Assembly (NCBI GenBank): GCA_900095875.1
Contig: LT608311.1
Span: 1,889,382 to 1,953,381, forward strand
Length of the DNA stretch: 64,000 nucleotides
Direction: 5' to 3'
Origin: Caecibacter massiliensis
Lineage (GTDB): Bacteria; Bacillota; Negativicutes; Veillonellales; Megasphaeraceae
Positions 46,785 to 55,692 of this stretch are shown here, piece by piece. A program made the translations under genes and the position numbers. Under the pieces are notes generated by a model that had not been told where the DNA came from, did no database searches, and was given only the letters and a program-made list of their open reading frames with translations. Position 1 is the stretch's first letter. Every line of letters starts with the position of its first letter.

Positions 46785-47760
46785 AATCCGGCTGGCGCAA
46801 CTGGCCCAGTCTATCGGCAGGGCGCGCCGTATTGCTTCCGGAGCTGCTGTGACGGAGGAACCGGCAGGGTATCCATCCCTCGCTGCCGATTTCAGCCAGA
46901 CGAAATCGGCAGCCGTGTCTGAAGATGGAGGCTCGTTCCTGAAAAGCCAGACCGTCAGCCACAACGGCGACTGCCTGGTCAGCCTCCTGGCCAGCGGCAG
47001 TAGTGGCAATGCCGCCTTTATCCGCTGTGGACGGACCTGCGTGCTCATCGATGCCGGCATCAGCTGCCGGCGCATTGAAAAAGGACTGCGCCGGTTCGGG
47101 TATGCTTTGTCTGACCTCGATGCCGTCCTCATTACCCATGAACACACGGACCATGTGAGCGGCCTGCCCGTCCTGTTGAAACGGACCCATATGCCTGTCT
47201 ATACGACACAGGAGACCTGGCAGGCCATGGGCAATAAGATTCTCCCTTATATGGACCGCTTTGTCCGCCTGCCGCGCCGCCTTTCCCTGGGAGAGATGCA
47301 GATCGTTCCCTTTGCGACCAGCCATGATGCGGCCCGGTCGGTGGGTTATTCCCTGTATCACGGCGACTGCAAGATTACCCTGGCAACGGACCTGGGCTGT
47401 ATTACACCCGATGTCATGACGGCCGCTTCCTGGTCGGATATGCTCATCCTCGAAGCGAATCATGATGAAACGATGCTGCGAAACGGGCCTTATCCCTACG
47501 CCCTGCAGCAGCGTATACTGGGAAATCAGGGCCATCTGTCCAACCGGACGGCAGCGGAATTTCTCAGCTCTCTGCCGCGGCGGGGAATGGTCAAGGTCCT
47601 GCTGGCCCATCGCAGTGAACACAACAATACACCGGCCCTTACGGTGCAGACCATGCGCGATGTTCTCACGGGCCATGGCCTGGTCATCGGGCAGGATATG
47701 TTATTGCGCCTCGCCTCGGCGACGGGATTCGTGCGCTTTTTGAACGGAGGTACTCTATAA
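46771..47760 (+). CDS. MBL-fold metallohydrolase, WalJ/YycJ type, with N-terminal extension
   Basis: 329 residues. From residue 67 it is a classical metallo-beta-lactamase-fold protein: SLLASGSSGNAAFI, VLIDAGISCRRIEKGL, the zinc motif THEHTDH, and a later HLSNRTAAEFL. This is the YycJ/WalJ subgroup, linked in Firmicutes to cell-wall regulation or DNA repair. The first 65 residues have no counterpart I recognise. ATG 46771 follows GGGAGA by seven bases. It lies before htrA and rlmH, as walJ does in Firmicutes, but walKR is absent here. Confidence 0.85.
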   Translation: MTESEIRLAQLAQSIGRARRIASGAAVTEEPAGYPSLAADFSQTKSAAVSEDGGSFLKSQTVSHNGDCLVSLLASGSSGNAAFIRCGRTCVLIDAGISCRRIEKGLRRFGYALSDLDAVLITHEHTDHVSGLPVLLKRTHMPVYTTQETWQAMGNKILPYMDRFVRLPRRLSLGEMQIVPFATSHDAARSVGYSLYHGDCKITLATDLGCITPDVMTAASWSDMLILEANHDETMLRNGPYPYALQQRILGNQGHLSNRTAAEFLSSLPRRGMVKVLLAHRSEHNNTPALTVQTMRDVLTGHGLVIGQDMLLRLASATGFVRFLNGGTL

Positions 47761-48872
47761 TGACACGAAAAAAATGGCTGACAGCGCTGGTCGCTGTTCT
47801 CCTGATTGGCGCCGGTATTGCCGGCGGCTTTAAAATCCATGAAACATTTTTCGGCAGCCAGACCTATTCGGGCAATCTGAACCAGCTGCAGGAACCGGCC
47901 AAGACTGAAGCCATATCCGATGCCCGCAATACGGCCGTTGTGCAGGCAGCCAAAAAAGTCGGTCCTGCTGTCGTCGGGATTACGACGAAAGTATATAACC
48001 GCGACATTTTTAACCGCAAAGTCCTCGTCGGCGAGGGCGTCGGTTCGGGCATCATTTTCGATAAGTCGGGATACATTGCGACGAATAATCACGTCGTCGG
48101 GACGGCGAAAACGGTCATCGTCTCTCTGGCCGATGGACAGAGTACGGAAGGAACCGTCGTCGGCCGCGATGAAAAGACCGATCTGGCCGTCGTCAAGATT
48201 AATGTCGATAATCTGCCCGTTGCCGAATTTGGTGACAGCGACTCTTTGCAGGTCGGTGAAACGGCCATCGCCATCGGCAACCCTCTGGGACTGGAATTCC
48301 AGGGAACCGTAACGGCCGGCGTCATCAGTTCCCTCAACCGGACTATCGGTGTGGAAGGGGAAGGGATGAAACTGATACAGACTGATGCGGCCATCAATCC
48401 CGGCAATTCCGGCGGCGCTCTCGTCGATGCCGATGGTAAGGTCATCGGTATCAACAGTGCCAAGATTTCCAAGGAAGGCGTAGAAGGCCTGGGATTCGCC
48501 ATTCCCATCAATACGGCCCGGCCCATCCTGGAATCGCTCATCAAGAATGGCAAAGTATCCCGTCCGTACCTCGGTTTCTACGGACTCGATAAGAAGATGG
48601 CAGCCCGCTTTGGCATGAAGCTCAACGTGAGTGGCGTCTATGTGTACAAAGTCATTGCCGGTGGTCCTCTCGACCAGGCAGGCCTGCGTCATGGCGATGT
48701 CATTACCAAGGTCGGCGATACGACGATTGAAGCCTTTACGGATTTGCAGGATGCCCTTTCCAAGGCCAGACCCGGCGATACCGTGACGGTTACCTTTGAC
48801 CGCAATGGTTCGAGCCAGAGTGCCGACGTAGTGCTTCAGGAAGCTCCGGCCGATGACGAGGATGACCAATGA
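47760..48872 (+). CDS. htrA: HtrA/DegP-like serine protease
   Basis: 370 residues. An N-terminal membrane anchor (LTALVAVLLIGAGIAGGF) is followed by a trypsin-like domain with catalytic His (YIATNNHVV), Asp (EKTDLAVVKI) and Ser (INPGNSGGALV), then one PDZ domain (VYVYKVIAGGPLDQAGLRHGDVITKV). It degrades misfolded envelope proteins. It starts one base into the previous stop (TAATG) and overlaps rlmH by 4 bp. Confidence 0.95.
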   Translation: MTRKKWLTALVAVLLIGAGIAGGFKIHETFFGSQTYSGNLNQLQEPAKTEAISDARNTAVVQAAKKVGPAVVGITTKVYNRDIFNRKVLVGEGVGSGIIFDKSGYIATNNHVVGTAKTVIVSLADGQSTEGTVVGRDEKTDLAVVKINVDNLPVAEFGDSDSLQVGETAIAIGNPLGLEFQGTVTAGVISSLNRTIGVEGEGMKLIQTDAAINPGNSGGALVDADGKVIGINSAKISKEGVEGLGFAIPINTARPILESLIKNGKVSRPYLGFYGLDKKMAARFGMKLNVSGVYVYKVIAGGPLDQAGLRHGDVITKVGDTTIEAFTDLQDALSKARPGDTVTVTFDRNGSSQSADVVLQEAPADDEDDQ

Positions 48873-49348
48873 AATACCACATTATAGCTACGGGCAAAAT
48901 CAAAGAAGCATATCTTACGGCAGGTATTCAGGAATTTCTCAAACGTCTGCGCCCATACGGACAGGTGGAACTGACCGTCCTTCCGGAAGAAAAAATGCCT
49001 GACCATCCTTCCCCAGCCCAGAAAGAACAGGTGCTGGAAAAAGAAGGGGAGAAAATGCTCTCTCATGTGCATACCGGTTCCCACTTGTTTGTCCTCGATG
49101 TGGCAGGAAAACTTATTTCCTCGGAAGAGTTATCACAGCGCTTTTCCGACCTGGCCCTCTATGGTACCAGTGAACTGACTTTCATCATCGGCGGTCCTTT
49201 TGGCCTTTCCGAATCGTTGCGCCGCCGCGCCGATGAACGCATATCCTTCGGGCGCATTACCCTGACCCATCAGATGATCCGCCTTATTCTGGTGGAACAG
49301 ATTTACCGGGCCATCAAAATCGCCCGCCACGAACCGTACCATTTATAA
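48869..49348 (+). CDS. rlmH: 23S rRNA (pseudouridine1915-N3)-methyltransferase
   Basis: 159 residues, the family's usual length. SPOUT-type motifs: LFVLDVAGKLISSEELSQ, TFIIGGPFGL and SFGRITLTHQMIRLILVEQIYRA at the C-terminus. Methylates m3-pseudouridine 1915 in 23S rRNA. It is the last gene of the deoC-htrA string; gene order htrA-rlmH is conserved in Firmicutes. Confidence 0.96.
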   Translation: MKYHIIATGKIKEAYLTAGIQEFLKRLRPYGQVELTVLPEEKMPDHPSPAQKEQVLEKEGEKMLSHVHTGSHLFVLDVAGKLISSEELSQRFSDLALYGTSELTFIIGGPFGLSESLRRRADERISFGRITLTHQMIRLILVEQIYRAIKIARHEPYHL

Positions 49349-49403
49349 CCGGGAATGGCCCTGTGGACGGGATGTCCGCTATAGAGTCGTTGAAACAAAC
49401 AGA

Positions 49404-49451
49404 ATCCCCGGATGCCTTGCTGTATATGGAACAAGGTGTCCGGGGGTTTTA
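49404..49451 (+). terminator. Terminator after rlmH
   Basis: CCCCGGA plus CCTTG pair with CAAGG plus TCCGGGG around a 12-base loop, followed by TTTT. Confidence 0.75.
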
Positions 49452-49587
49452 TTGCAATTTTACCAAAGTATTCTTCTGCATCTGGCAGGAAATTGGAGTT
49501 ATGTGTCAAATTATATATATAGAAAATAAAATCATAACCGGCAGGCATCCATGGGAGGGAAAGCCTGCTTATAAAGGAGTGATTTAT

Positions 49588-50058
49588 ATGGCACAGCATA
49601 TAGCATCAGAAATCATGGAAAAAGCCTTTGTGACGGCCGGCCCGGATACATCTGTCTATGAACTGGTCAATTTATTTGTCAAGAATAAGGTGACGGCCAT
49701 CCCCATCATCAACGATGAAGATGAACTGGTCGGTATCGTCACCGATGCGGACCTGCTGTACAAAAAAGTAAAACCCCACGTACCGCATTACGTCAACCTT
49801 CTCGGCGCCAGTATTTATTACAGTGGCATCAGCGCCTACAACCGGGGATTCAAGAAACTCATGGCCGGGACGGCGAAAGAACTGATGACCAAAGATGTCA
49901 TCATTGCCGCACCGGATGCACCGGTCGAACAGATTGCCGGCGTCATGGTGGCGGAACATCTGAAAGTCATTCCCATCGTGGACAAGAAACACGTCGTAGG
50001 CATCGTGACACGTGGCAACATCCTGGACGAATTGTATCAGGAATACGGTGAATCGTAG
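49588..50058 (+). CDS. CBS-domain pair protein
   Basis: 156 residues made of two CBS domains: AIPIINDEDELVGIVTDADLL in the first and VIPIVDKKHVVGIVTRGNIL in the second. CBS pairs bind adenine nucleotides and act as energy or metabolite sensors. AAAGGAG precedes ATG 49588; the frame extends to 49363 but passes through a terminator. It is 14 bases before a paralogue. Confidence 0.88.
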   Translation: MAQHIASEIMEKAFVTAGPDTSVYELVNLFVKNKVTAIPIINDEDELVGIVTDADLLYKKVKPHVPHYVNLLGASIYYSGISAYNRGFKKLMAGTAKELMTKDVIIAAPDAPVEQIAGVMVAEHLKVIPIVDKKHVVGIVTRGNILDELYQEYGES

Positions 50059-50072
50059 GGGAGGCGGGCTAT

Positions 50073-50597
50073 ATGGATGAAGCAGAACTGAAGAAACAGC
50101 CCGGCACAGACGGAACGGAAAAGAAACAGGCTCCTGTCGTACCGGTCCGCGATGTCATGTACAAGATGTTTGTCTCTGTCACGCCCGATACGCCGGTGCG
50201 CAAGTTATTCCGACTTTTCGTCAAACACCGCCTGCTGGCCGTGCCCGTCGTCGATGATGAAGAACACCTTATCGGCATCATTACCAGTGCGGACCTCATG
50301 TACCGCAGTTCCAGGCCCCACATTCCCCGGGCTCTGCCGATTATCGGTTCGAAAATCATGACCAGCCGCATCAATAAGTATGCCAAGGAATTCCGGACGC
50401 TCATGGATGAACCATGTGAAAAACTGATGACCCGCGACGTGGTCATCACGACGCCCGATACGGACGTAGAACAAGTAGCGGCCGCTATGGTCATCGAACA
50501 CCTGAAAGTCATCCCCGTCGTCGTCAACAAGCGAGTCGTCGGCATGATTACCAGGTCTAATGTCTTGAAGCAGCTCTACAAAGAATACAATGAATAA
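50073..50597 (+). CDS. CBS-domain pair protein, paralogue
   Basis: 174 residues, with an extra charged N-terminal tail of about 20 residues before the CBS pair. The domains show AVPVVDDEEHLIGIITSADLM and VIPVVVNKRVVGMITRSNVL, at the same spacing as in the preceding gene. The pair arose by duplication and is probably co-transcribed. A terminator follows. Confidence 0.88.
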   Translation: MDEAELKKQPGTDGTEKKQAPVVPVRDVMYKMFVSVTPDTPVRKLFRLFVKHRLLAVPVVDDEEHLIGIITSADLMYRSSRPHIPRALPIIGSKIMTSRINKYAKEFRTLMDEPCEKLMTRDVVITTPDTDVEQVAAAMVIEHLKVIPVVVNKRVVGMITRSNVLKQLYKEYNE

Positions 50598-50608
50598 CAG
50601 AATATAGA

Positions 50609-50660
50609 AAAAGCGGCTGGTGCACTACGTAATCACACGTAATGTACCAGCCGCTTTTAT
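50609..50660 (+). terminator. Terminator of the CBS genes
   Basis: AAAAGCGGCTGGTGCA-TACGT pairs with ACGTA-TGTACCAGCCGCTTTT (20-bp imperfect stem); A- and T-runs make it bidirectional, also serving clpB. Confidence 0.8.
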
Positions 50661-50672
50661 CATTTGAAGTCA

Positions 50673-50693
50673 CGTCAAACGTCAAACATCAAA
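50673..50693. repeat. Heptamer tract (CGTCAAA/CATCAAA)
   Basis: CGTCAAA twice then CATCAAA, ending right at the clpB stop. Same family as 26384 and 33579. Confidence 0.85.
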
Positions 50694-50695
50694 CA

Positions 50696-53287
50696 TCAGG
50701 CTTCTTTCTGCTGTCTGTACGGCGTGAACGTAAATTGCTGGCCATCGTAGTTGATGGAGACCGTATCGCCTTCACGGACGACGCCGCTGATGATGTCGCG
50801 GCTGAGTGCCGTTTCGACGGTATGGACAATCAGGCGGCGCAGCGGACGGGCACCGAATTGCGGGTCATAGCCCTGATTGGCCAGCGCCTGCAGTGCTTCA
50901 TCGGTCCAGGTAAGGTGAATCTTGACCTGTTTTTCCAGACGTTCACTCAGGCGTTTGAGCAGGATGGTGGCAATATTGCGTACCTGATCTTTGCCCAGAG
51001 CCTTGAAGACGATGATGTCATCGACACGGTTGAGGAATTCCGGACGGAAGTATTTTTTGAGCAGTTCCCGGACGGCTTTTTCTGCCTGGGCGAAATCTTT
51101 CGTTTCCAGGATTTCATGAGAGCCGAGGTTACTGGTCATGATGATGATGGTGTTCTTGAAGTTGACGACCCGGCCTTTGCCATCGGTCAGACGGCCATCG
51201 TCAAGAATCTGCAACAGGACGTTGAAGATATCGGGATGAGCCTTTTCAATTTCATCGAGGAGGATGACGCTGTAGGGATGACGGCGTACGGCTTCGGTGA
51301 GCTGGCCGCCTTCATCATAACCGACATATCCCGGAGGCGCACCGATCAGACGGGATACAGTGTGCTTTTCCATGTATTCTGACATATCGATACGGATGAT
51401 ATTGCGTTCATCATCAAAGAGGGCTTCTGCCAGTGTCTTTGCCAGTTCTGTCTTGCCGACACCCGTAGGGCCGAGGAAGATGAACGAGCCGATGGGACGG
51501 TTGGGGTCCTTGATACCGGCACGGGCGCGGATGATGGCATCGCTGACGACACGGACTGCTTCGTCCTGGCCGACGACACGCTGATGAAGCGTATCATCGA
51601 GGTGGAGCAGTTTTTCCCGTTCGCCCGTCATCATCTTGGAAACGGGGATACCCGTCCAGCGGCTGACGACGCCGGCAATATCTTCTTCGCCGACTTCTTC
51701 CTTCAGGAGCTGGGAATCCTTGTGGGCATCCATGAACTTTTCCTGTTCTTCCATCTGTTTCTGCAGTTCCGGCAGTTTGCCATATTTCAATTCCGAAGCT
51801 TTGCCCAGATCGTATTCCCGTTCGGCCTTTTCCATTTCATTCTTGGTGGCATCGATTTCTTTCTTCAATGCCTGGGTGCGGGTGATAGCGGTCTTTTCTT
51901 TTTCCCACTGTTCTTTCAGGGCGTCTTCTTTTTCTTTCAGTTCATTCTTCTGGGCGGTGATTTTTTCCAGACGTTCTTTCGAAGCGTCATCCGTTTCCTT
52001 ACTCAGTGACTGTTCTTCGATTTCCAGCTGCATGATCTTGTGAGTCAGGTCATCAATGGGAGCCGGCATGGATTCGATTTCCGTACGCAGTTTCGCCGCA
52101 GCTTCATCGACAAGGTCGATGGCTTTATCGGGCAGGAAACGGTCGGAAATATAGCGGTCGGAGAGAACGGCTGCCGCGACCAGTGCTTTATCACGGATGC
52201 GGACACCGTGATGGGCTTCGTAACGGGATTTCAGGCCACGGAGAATGGTGATGGTGTCTTCCACAGACGGCGGATCGACCATGACCGGCTGGAAACGCCG
52301 TTCCAGAGCGGCATCTTTTTCGATGTATTTCTGATATTCGTTGAGGGTTGTAGCCCCGATGCAGCGCAGGTCACCGCGGGCCAGCATCGGTTTGAGGATG
52401 TTGCTGGCATCCATGGAGCCTTCGGACGCACCAGCGCCGACGACCGTATGGATTTCATCGATGAACAGCAGAATCTGACCATCCGATTTAGCGATTTCAT
52501 TGAGGACGGATTTCAGTCTTTCTTCAAATTCACCACGGTATTTAGCACCGGCAATGAGGGAGCCCATATCGAGGGAATAGAGTGTCTTGTTCTTCAGTGA
52601 TTCCGGTACATCACCGGATACGATACGGCGGGCCAGCCCTTCGACAATAGCTGTCTTGCCGACGCCCGGTTCACCAATCAGCACGGGGTTGTTCTTTCTC
52701 CGGCGGGAGAGGATTTCTACGGTACGACGGATTTCATCATCACGGCCAATGACCGGGTCGAGTTTGCCTTTGCGGGCAGCGGCTGTCAGATCGCGGCCGT
52801 ATTTTTCCAGTGCCTTGTAATTGCTTTCCGGGTTATCGCTGTTGACATTCTGTTTGCGGTTTGCCCGGATAATGGACATGATTTTGTCCTTGGCCAGACC
52901 GAATTCACGGCACAGCGTCTGTACGTCACTGTCGCTTTCTTCGACGATGCCGAGGAGCAGATGTTCCGTGCTGATGTATTCATCGTGCATTGATTCGGCA
53001 TACTGCTGGGCCTTGCCGATGACACGGGCCATTTCTACAGCCATGGTCAGCTGGCTCTGTCCCTGGACGGACGGAATCTTTTTCAGGAGTTGTTCCAGCC
53101 GGGCCTGGAGCATAGGCACATCGGTGCCGCATTCTTTAAAAATCGTGGCCAGCAGGCCTTCCGGTTCCTTGACCAGTCCCATGAGAACGTGGACGGACGT
53201 AATTTCCTGATTGTAATGCAGGGCGGCTATCTGCTGCGCTGTCTGGAACGCTTCGATGACCTTCTGCGTATATTTTTCATTTCCCAT
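50696..53287 (-). CDS. clpB: ATP-dependent disaggregase ClpB
   Basis: 863 residues, full length. The N-terminal Clp repeat domain is followed by the first AAA+ module ([29 protein letters not shown]), the long coiled-coil middle domain characteristic of ClpB (about residues 400-520), and a second module ([29 protein letters not shown]). It works with DnaK to dissolve protein aggregates. AAGGAGG lies nine bases before the ATG. Its promoter carries the same TTGAC repeats as htpG, suggesting shared heat-shock control. Confidence 0.97.
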   Translation of the reverse strand: MGNEKYTQKVIEAFQTAQQIAALHYNQEITSVHVLMGLVKEPEGLLATIFKECGTDVPMLQARLEQLLKKIPSVQGQSQLTMAVEMARVIGKAQQYAESMHDEYISTEHLLLGIVEESDSDVQTLCREFGLAKDKIMSIIRANRKQNVNSDNPESNYKALEKYGRDLTAAARKGKLDPVIGRDDEIRRTVEILSRRRKNNPVLIGEPGVGKTAIVEGLARRIVSGDVPESLKNKTLYSLDMGSLIAGAKYRGEFEERLKSVLNEIAKSDGQILLFIDEIHTVVGAGASEGSMDASNILKPMLARGDLRCIGATTLNEYQKYIEKDAALERRFQPVMVDPPSVEDTITILRGLKSRYEAHHGVRIRDKALVAAAVLSDRYISDRFLPDKAIDLVDEAAAKLRTEIESMPAPIDDLTHKIMQLEIEEQSLSKETDDASKERLEKITAQKNELKEKEDALKEQWEKEKTAITRTQALKKEIDATKNEMEKAEREYDLGKASELKYGKLPELQKQMEEQEKFMDAHKDSQLLKEEVGEEDIAGVVSRWTGIPVSKMMTGEREKLLHLDDTLHQRVVGQDEAVRVVSDAIIRARAGIKDPNRPIGSFIFLGPTGVGKTELAKTLAEALFDDERNIIRIDMSEYMEKHTVSRLIGAPPGYVGYDEGGQLTEAVRRHPYSVILLDEIEKAHPDIFNVLLQILDDGRLTDGKGRVVNFKNTIIIMTSNLGSHEILETKDFAQAEKAVRELLKKYFRPEFLNRVDDIIVFKALGKDQVRNIATILLKRLSERLEKQVKIHLTWTDEALQALANQGYDPQFGARPLRRLIVHTVETALSRDIISGVVREGDTVSINYDGQQFTFTPYRQQKEA

Positions 53288-53353
53288 ACTAAGACCTCCT
53301 TACGTAGGGCGTAAGTTGCATGTAAAAGTAGTGAACAACTAAGTTCAATTATC

Positions 53354-53389
53354 ATTATATCCATAAAAGTCAAAAAGTCAATAAGACAA
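53354..53389 (-). promoter_or_regulatory. clpB promoter with TTGAC repeats every 8 bp
   Basis: On the minus strand, TTGTC (53384-53389), TTGACT (53376-53381) and TTGACT (53368-53373) repeat every 8 bases. The middle copy is a -35 element 16 bases from TATAAT (53354-53359). It has no CIRCE. Confidence 0.7.
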
Positions 53390-53449
53390 AAAGAAAAAAT
53401 TGAACTTTTTTGTTTTTTTTCATTGCGAGTGCTGCCGCTGCCGGAAACA

Positions 53450-53478
53450 TTGACAAGAAAGGCCGTTGTCCGTACAAT
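53450..53478 (+). promoter_or_regulatory. Promoter of the Sel1 protein gene
   Basis: TTGACA and TACAAT with 17-base spacing, about 30 bases before the start codon. Confidence 0.75.
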
Positions 53479-53509
53479 CAGGTACAGAATAGAAAGGAGA
53501 GATATATTG

Positions 53510-54334
53510 ATGGGACGGACGTTGTGGCAATGGGAAAAACAGGCTTTTCAGGGAGATGTACAGGCCCAGCGCGAAGTGGGCGACCAGTATTTCTTTGCCG
53601 CCTATGAAGAAGAAAAAGAAGAATTGCTGCAGCTGTCGTTGTACTGGTATGGCATGGGCGCCCGGGCCGGTGATGCCCGATGCCAGTATGATCTGGCCTA
53701 TCAGTATGAACACGGCCTGGGGATAGAACCGGATATCCGTAAGGCTGCGTACTGGTATGCCCGGGCGGCCGTCCAGGAACTGCCTGAAGCGGAAAATAAT
53801 CTGGGACATCTCTACGAAACAGGATGCGGCGTCGTGCAGAATTACGAGCTGGCCGTATACTGGTATGGACGCTCTGCCCACCACGGCGATGCCGACGGAC
53901 AATGCAATCTGGCTATTATGTATCAGTTTGGCTACGCCGGGACAGCCGATTATAAAAAAGCCGCCATGTGGTATACACAGGCGGCGGAGCAGGACAATGT
54001 CATTGCCCAGAATAATCTGGGATATTTATATGAAACGGGAAAAGGTGTTTCCCAGGATTATACAGAGGCAGCCTACTGGTACCGGCTGGCTGCTGAAGGC
54101 GGTGACGGGCCGGCGGCCAACAATCTGGGCCAGCTCTATGAACAGGGATTTGGCGTCGAAAAGGATCCAGAAAAGGCAGCCGTCTGGTTTTCCCGTTCTG
54201 CCCGGAACGGATACACGGAAGGCATCCGCAACTATATCCGCATACTGGAAACGGGAACAGGGCTTCTCATGGACAAAGAAGCTGCCGCGTATTGGCGCAG
54301 GCAGCTCGATGAACAGATTAATGGAAAAGGTTGA
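53510..54334 (+). CDS. Sel1-repeat protein
   Basis: 274 residues with about six Sel1-like repeats, each carrying the A-x-N-L-G-x-L-Y-E and A-A-Y-W-Y-x-x-A-A pattern (AENNLGHLYETGCGV, AQNNLGYLYETGKGV, AANNLGQLYEQGFGV). Sel1 repeats form alpha-alpha superhelices that mediate protein contacts. There is no signal peptide, so it is cytoplasmic. AAAGGAG supports ATG 53510. Its 3' end overlaps the convergent gltS gene by 17 bp. Confidence 0.9.
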   Translation: MGRTLWQWEKQAFQGDVQAQREVGDQYFFAAYEEEKEELLQLSLYWYGMGARAGDARCQYDLAYQYEHGLGIEPDIRKAAYWYARAAVQELPEAENNLGHLYETGCGVVQNYELAVYWYGRSAHHGDADGQCNLAIMYQFGYAGTADYKKAAMWYTQAAEQDNVIAQNNLGYLYETGKGVSQDYTEAAYWYRLAAEGGDGPAANNLGQLYEQGFGVEKDPEKAAVWFSRSARNGYTEGIRNYIRILETGTGLLMDKEAAAYWRRQLDEQINGKG

Positions 54335-55580
54335 TAAAAATCGTAATGACCGATGCGTTGACCGGGTCGATGATGAGTGATCCGATGAGGGGGATGACGA
54401 AGAATGCCGTCGGTGCAGGGCCAAATAATTCTGTCATGGCCGTCATATTGGCGATGGCGTTCGGTGTAGCACCCAGACCGAAGCCGCAGACGCCGGACGT
54501 CATGACCGCTGCTTCATAATCCCTGCCCATCATGCGGAATACGACGAAATACGCAAAGAGGGCCATGATGACGGCCTGACTCAGGAGCATGACAATCATG
54601 GGCACGGCCAGATCGCTGAGCTGCCATAATTTTAGGCTCATGAGGACGCAGGTCAGAAAGACTGTGAGCCCCAGATTGCCCAGCACTTCGCTTTCTCTCT
54701 GATACACCTTATATACATGGGTGAAATCGGAGATATTGCGGATAACGGCAGCGACCAGCATAGAGCCGATATAAGCCGGGAAAATCAGTCCCAGGCTGTT
54801 CAGGAATCCGCTGACCAGTGTTCCCAGCCCCATGGCCAGGAACAGATGGGCCATGGCATTCATGAAATGATGGTTGTTGATGGACTGGCCGGTGATGTGT
54901 TCCTGCTTGATGACTTCTGCCGCTTTTTCTTTGCTGCTGGCGATGGAAGACAATTTGTCTACTTCTTCCTGACTGACCGACGGGTCGAGGCGTTCCGTAT
55001 CGGCATGACTGTGCAGGTGGTGTCTGTGGACCAGCTGTTCACCGACAGGGCCGCCGATGAGGCCGCCGGCGACGAGGCCGAAGGTAGCTGCGGCGACGGC
55101 GATGGTAGCGCCGCTATCGAGACCCATTTCTTCCAGGAGGGGACCAAAGGCAGCCGCTGTAGCATGACCGCCGACCATGGGAATGGAGCCGGTTGCCAGC
55201 CCCATATAGGGACTGAGGCCGAACAGGGAGGACAGGCTGATGCCCAGGATATTCTGGATGACGATGAGTACTGTCGTGATGACAGCCATTTTAAAGACCA
55301 TGATGCCGCCGCGGCGGATCAGGCTCAGACTGGCCGTATAGCCGACGCTGGTGAAGAACAGCATCATGCAGACGTTCTGCATGACCGTATCCTGCTCATA
55401 AGACCAGATGCCCTGTGTATACAGCAGGCAGTTCAGGACTGCGAACAAGATGCCGCCGATGACCGGGGCAGGAATGCAGTACGTCCTGAGGGCAGAAATT
55501 TTTATACGCAGGAAAACGCCGGCATAATACACCAGGATGGCCGCAGCCAGCGTCTGATAGATATTGAGTTGTATAGACAA
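54318..55580 (-). CDS. gltS: Sodium/glutamate symporter GltS
   Basis: 420 residues with about ten to twelve membrane helices. Family motifs: IPAPVIGGILFAVLN near the N-terminus, GSIPMVGGHATAAAFGPLLEE with the substrate loop, and GVCGFGLGATPNAIANM near the C-terminus. Imports glutamate with sodium. TTG 55580 is chosen because AAGGAGGAG (plus 55589-55597) is eight bases upstream; the frame continues to 55634 without a site. Confidence 0.93.
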   Translation of the reverse strand: MSIQLNIYQTLAAAILVYYAGVFLRIKISALRTYCIPAPVIGGILFAVLNCLLYTQGIWSYEQDTVMQNVCMMLFFTSVGYTASLSLIRRGGIMVFKMAVITTVLIVIQNILGISLSSLFGLSPYMGLATGSIPMVGGHATAAAFGPLLEEMGLDSGATIAVAAATFGLVAGGLIGGPVGEQLVHRHHLHSHADTERLDPSVSQEEVDKLSSIASSKEKAAEVIKQEHITGQSINNHHFMNAMAHLFLAMGLGTLVSGFLNSLGLIFPAYIGSMLVAAVIRNISDFTHVYKVYQRESEVLGNLGLTVFLTCVLMSLKLWQLSDLAVPMIVMLLSQAVIMALFAYFVVFRMMGRDYEAAVMTSGVCGFGLGATPNAIANMTAMTELFGPAPTAFFVIPLIGSLIIDPVNASVITIFINLFH

Positions 55581-55692
55581 CGAAATACTCCTCCTTTGCA
55601 CAACGTGAAATTGATTTGCTGGTATAGAAAACAAATCTAATCATATCAGAAAAAATCCACATTGACAACATGGGGGTTAGAAGGAAAATGTG

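Noticed and set aside
49363..49587. N-terminal extension of the first CBS protein
   Set aside because: The extended frame crosses the rlmH terminator, and the ribosome binding site at 49573 clearly favours 49588.
53368..53389. Canonical CtsR operator at clpB
   Set aside because: Half-sites are 8 bases apart rather than the 10 expected for the GGTCAAA-NAN-GGTCAAA consensus; reported as a repeat of unknown binding factor.
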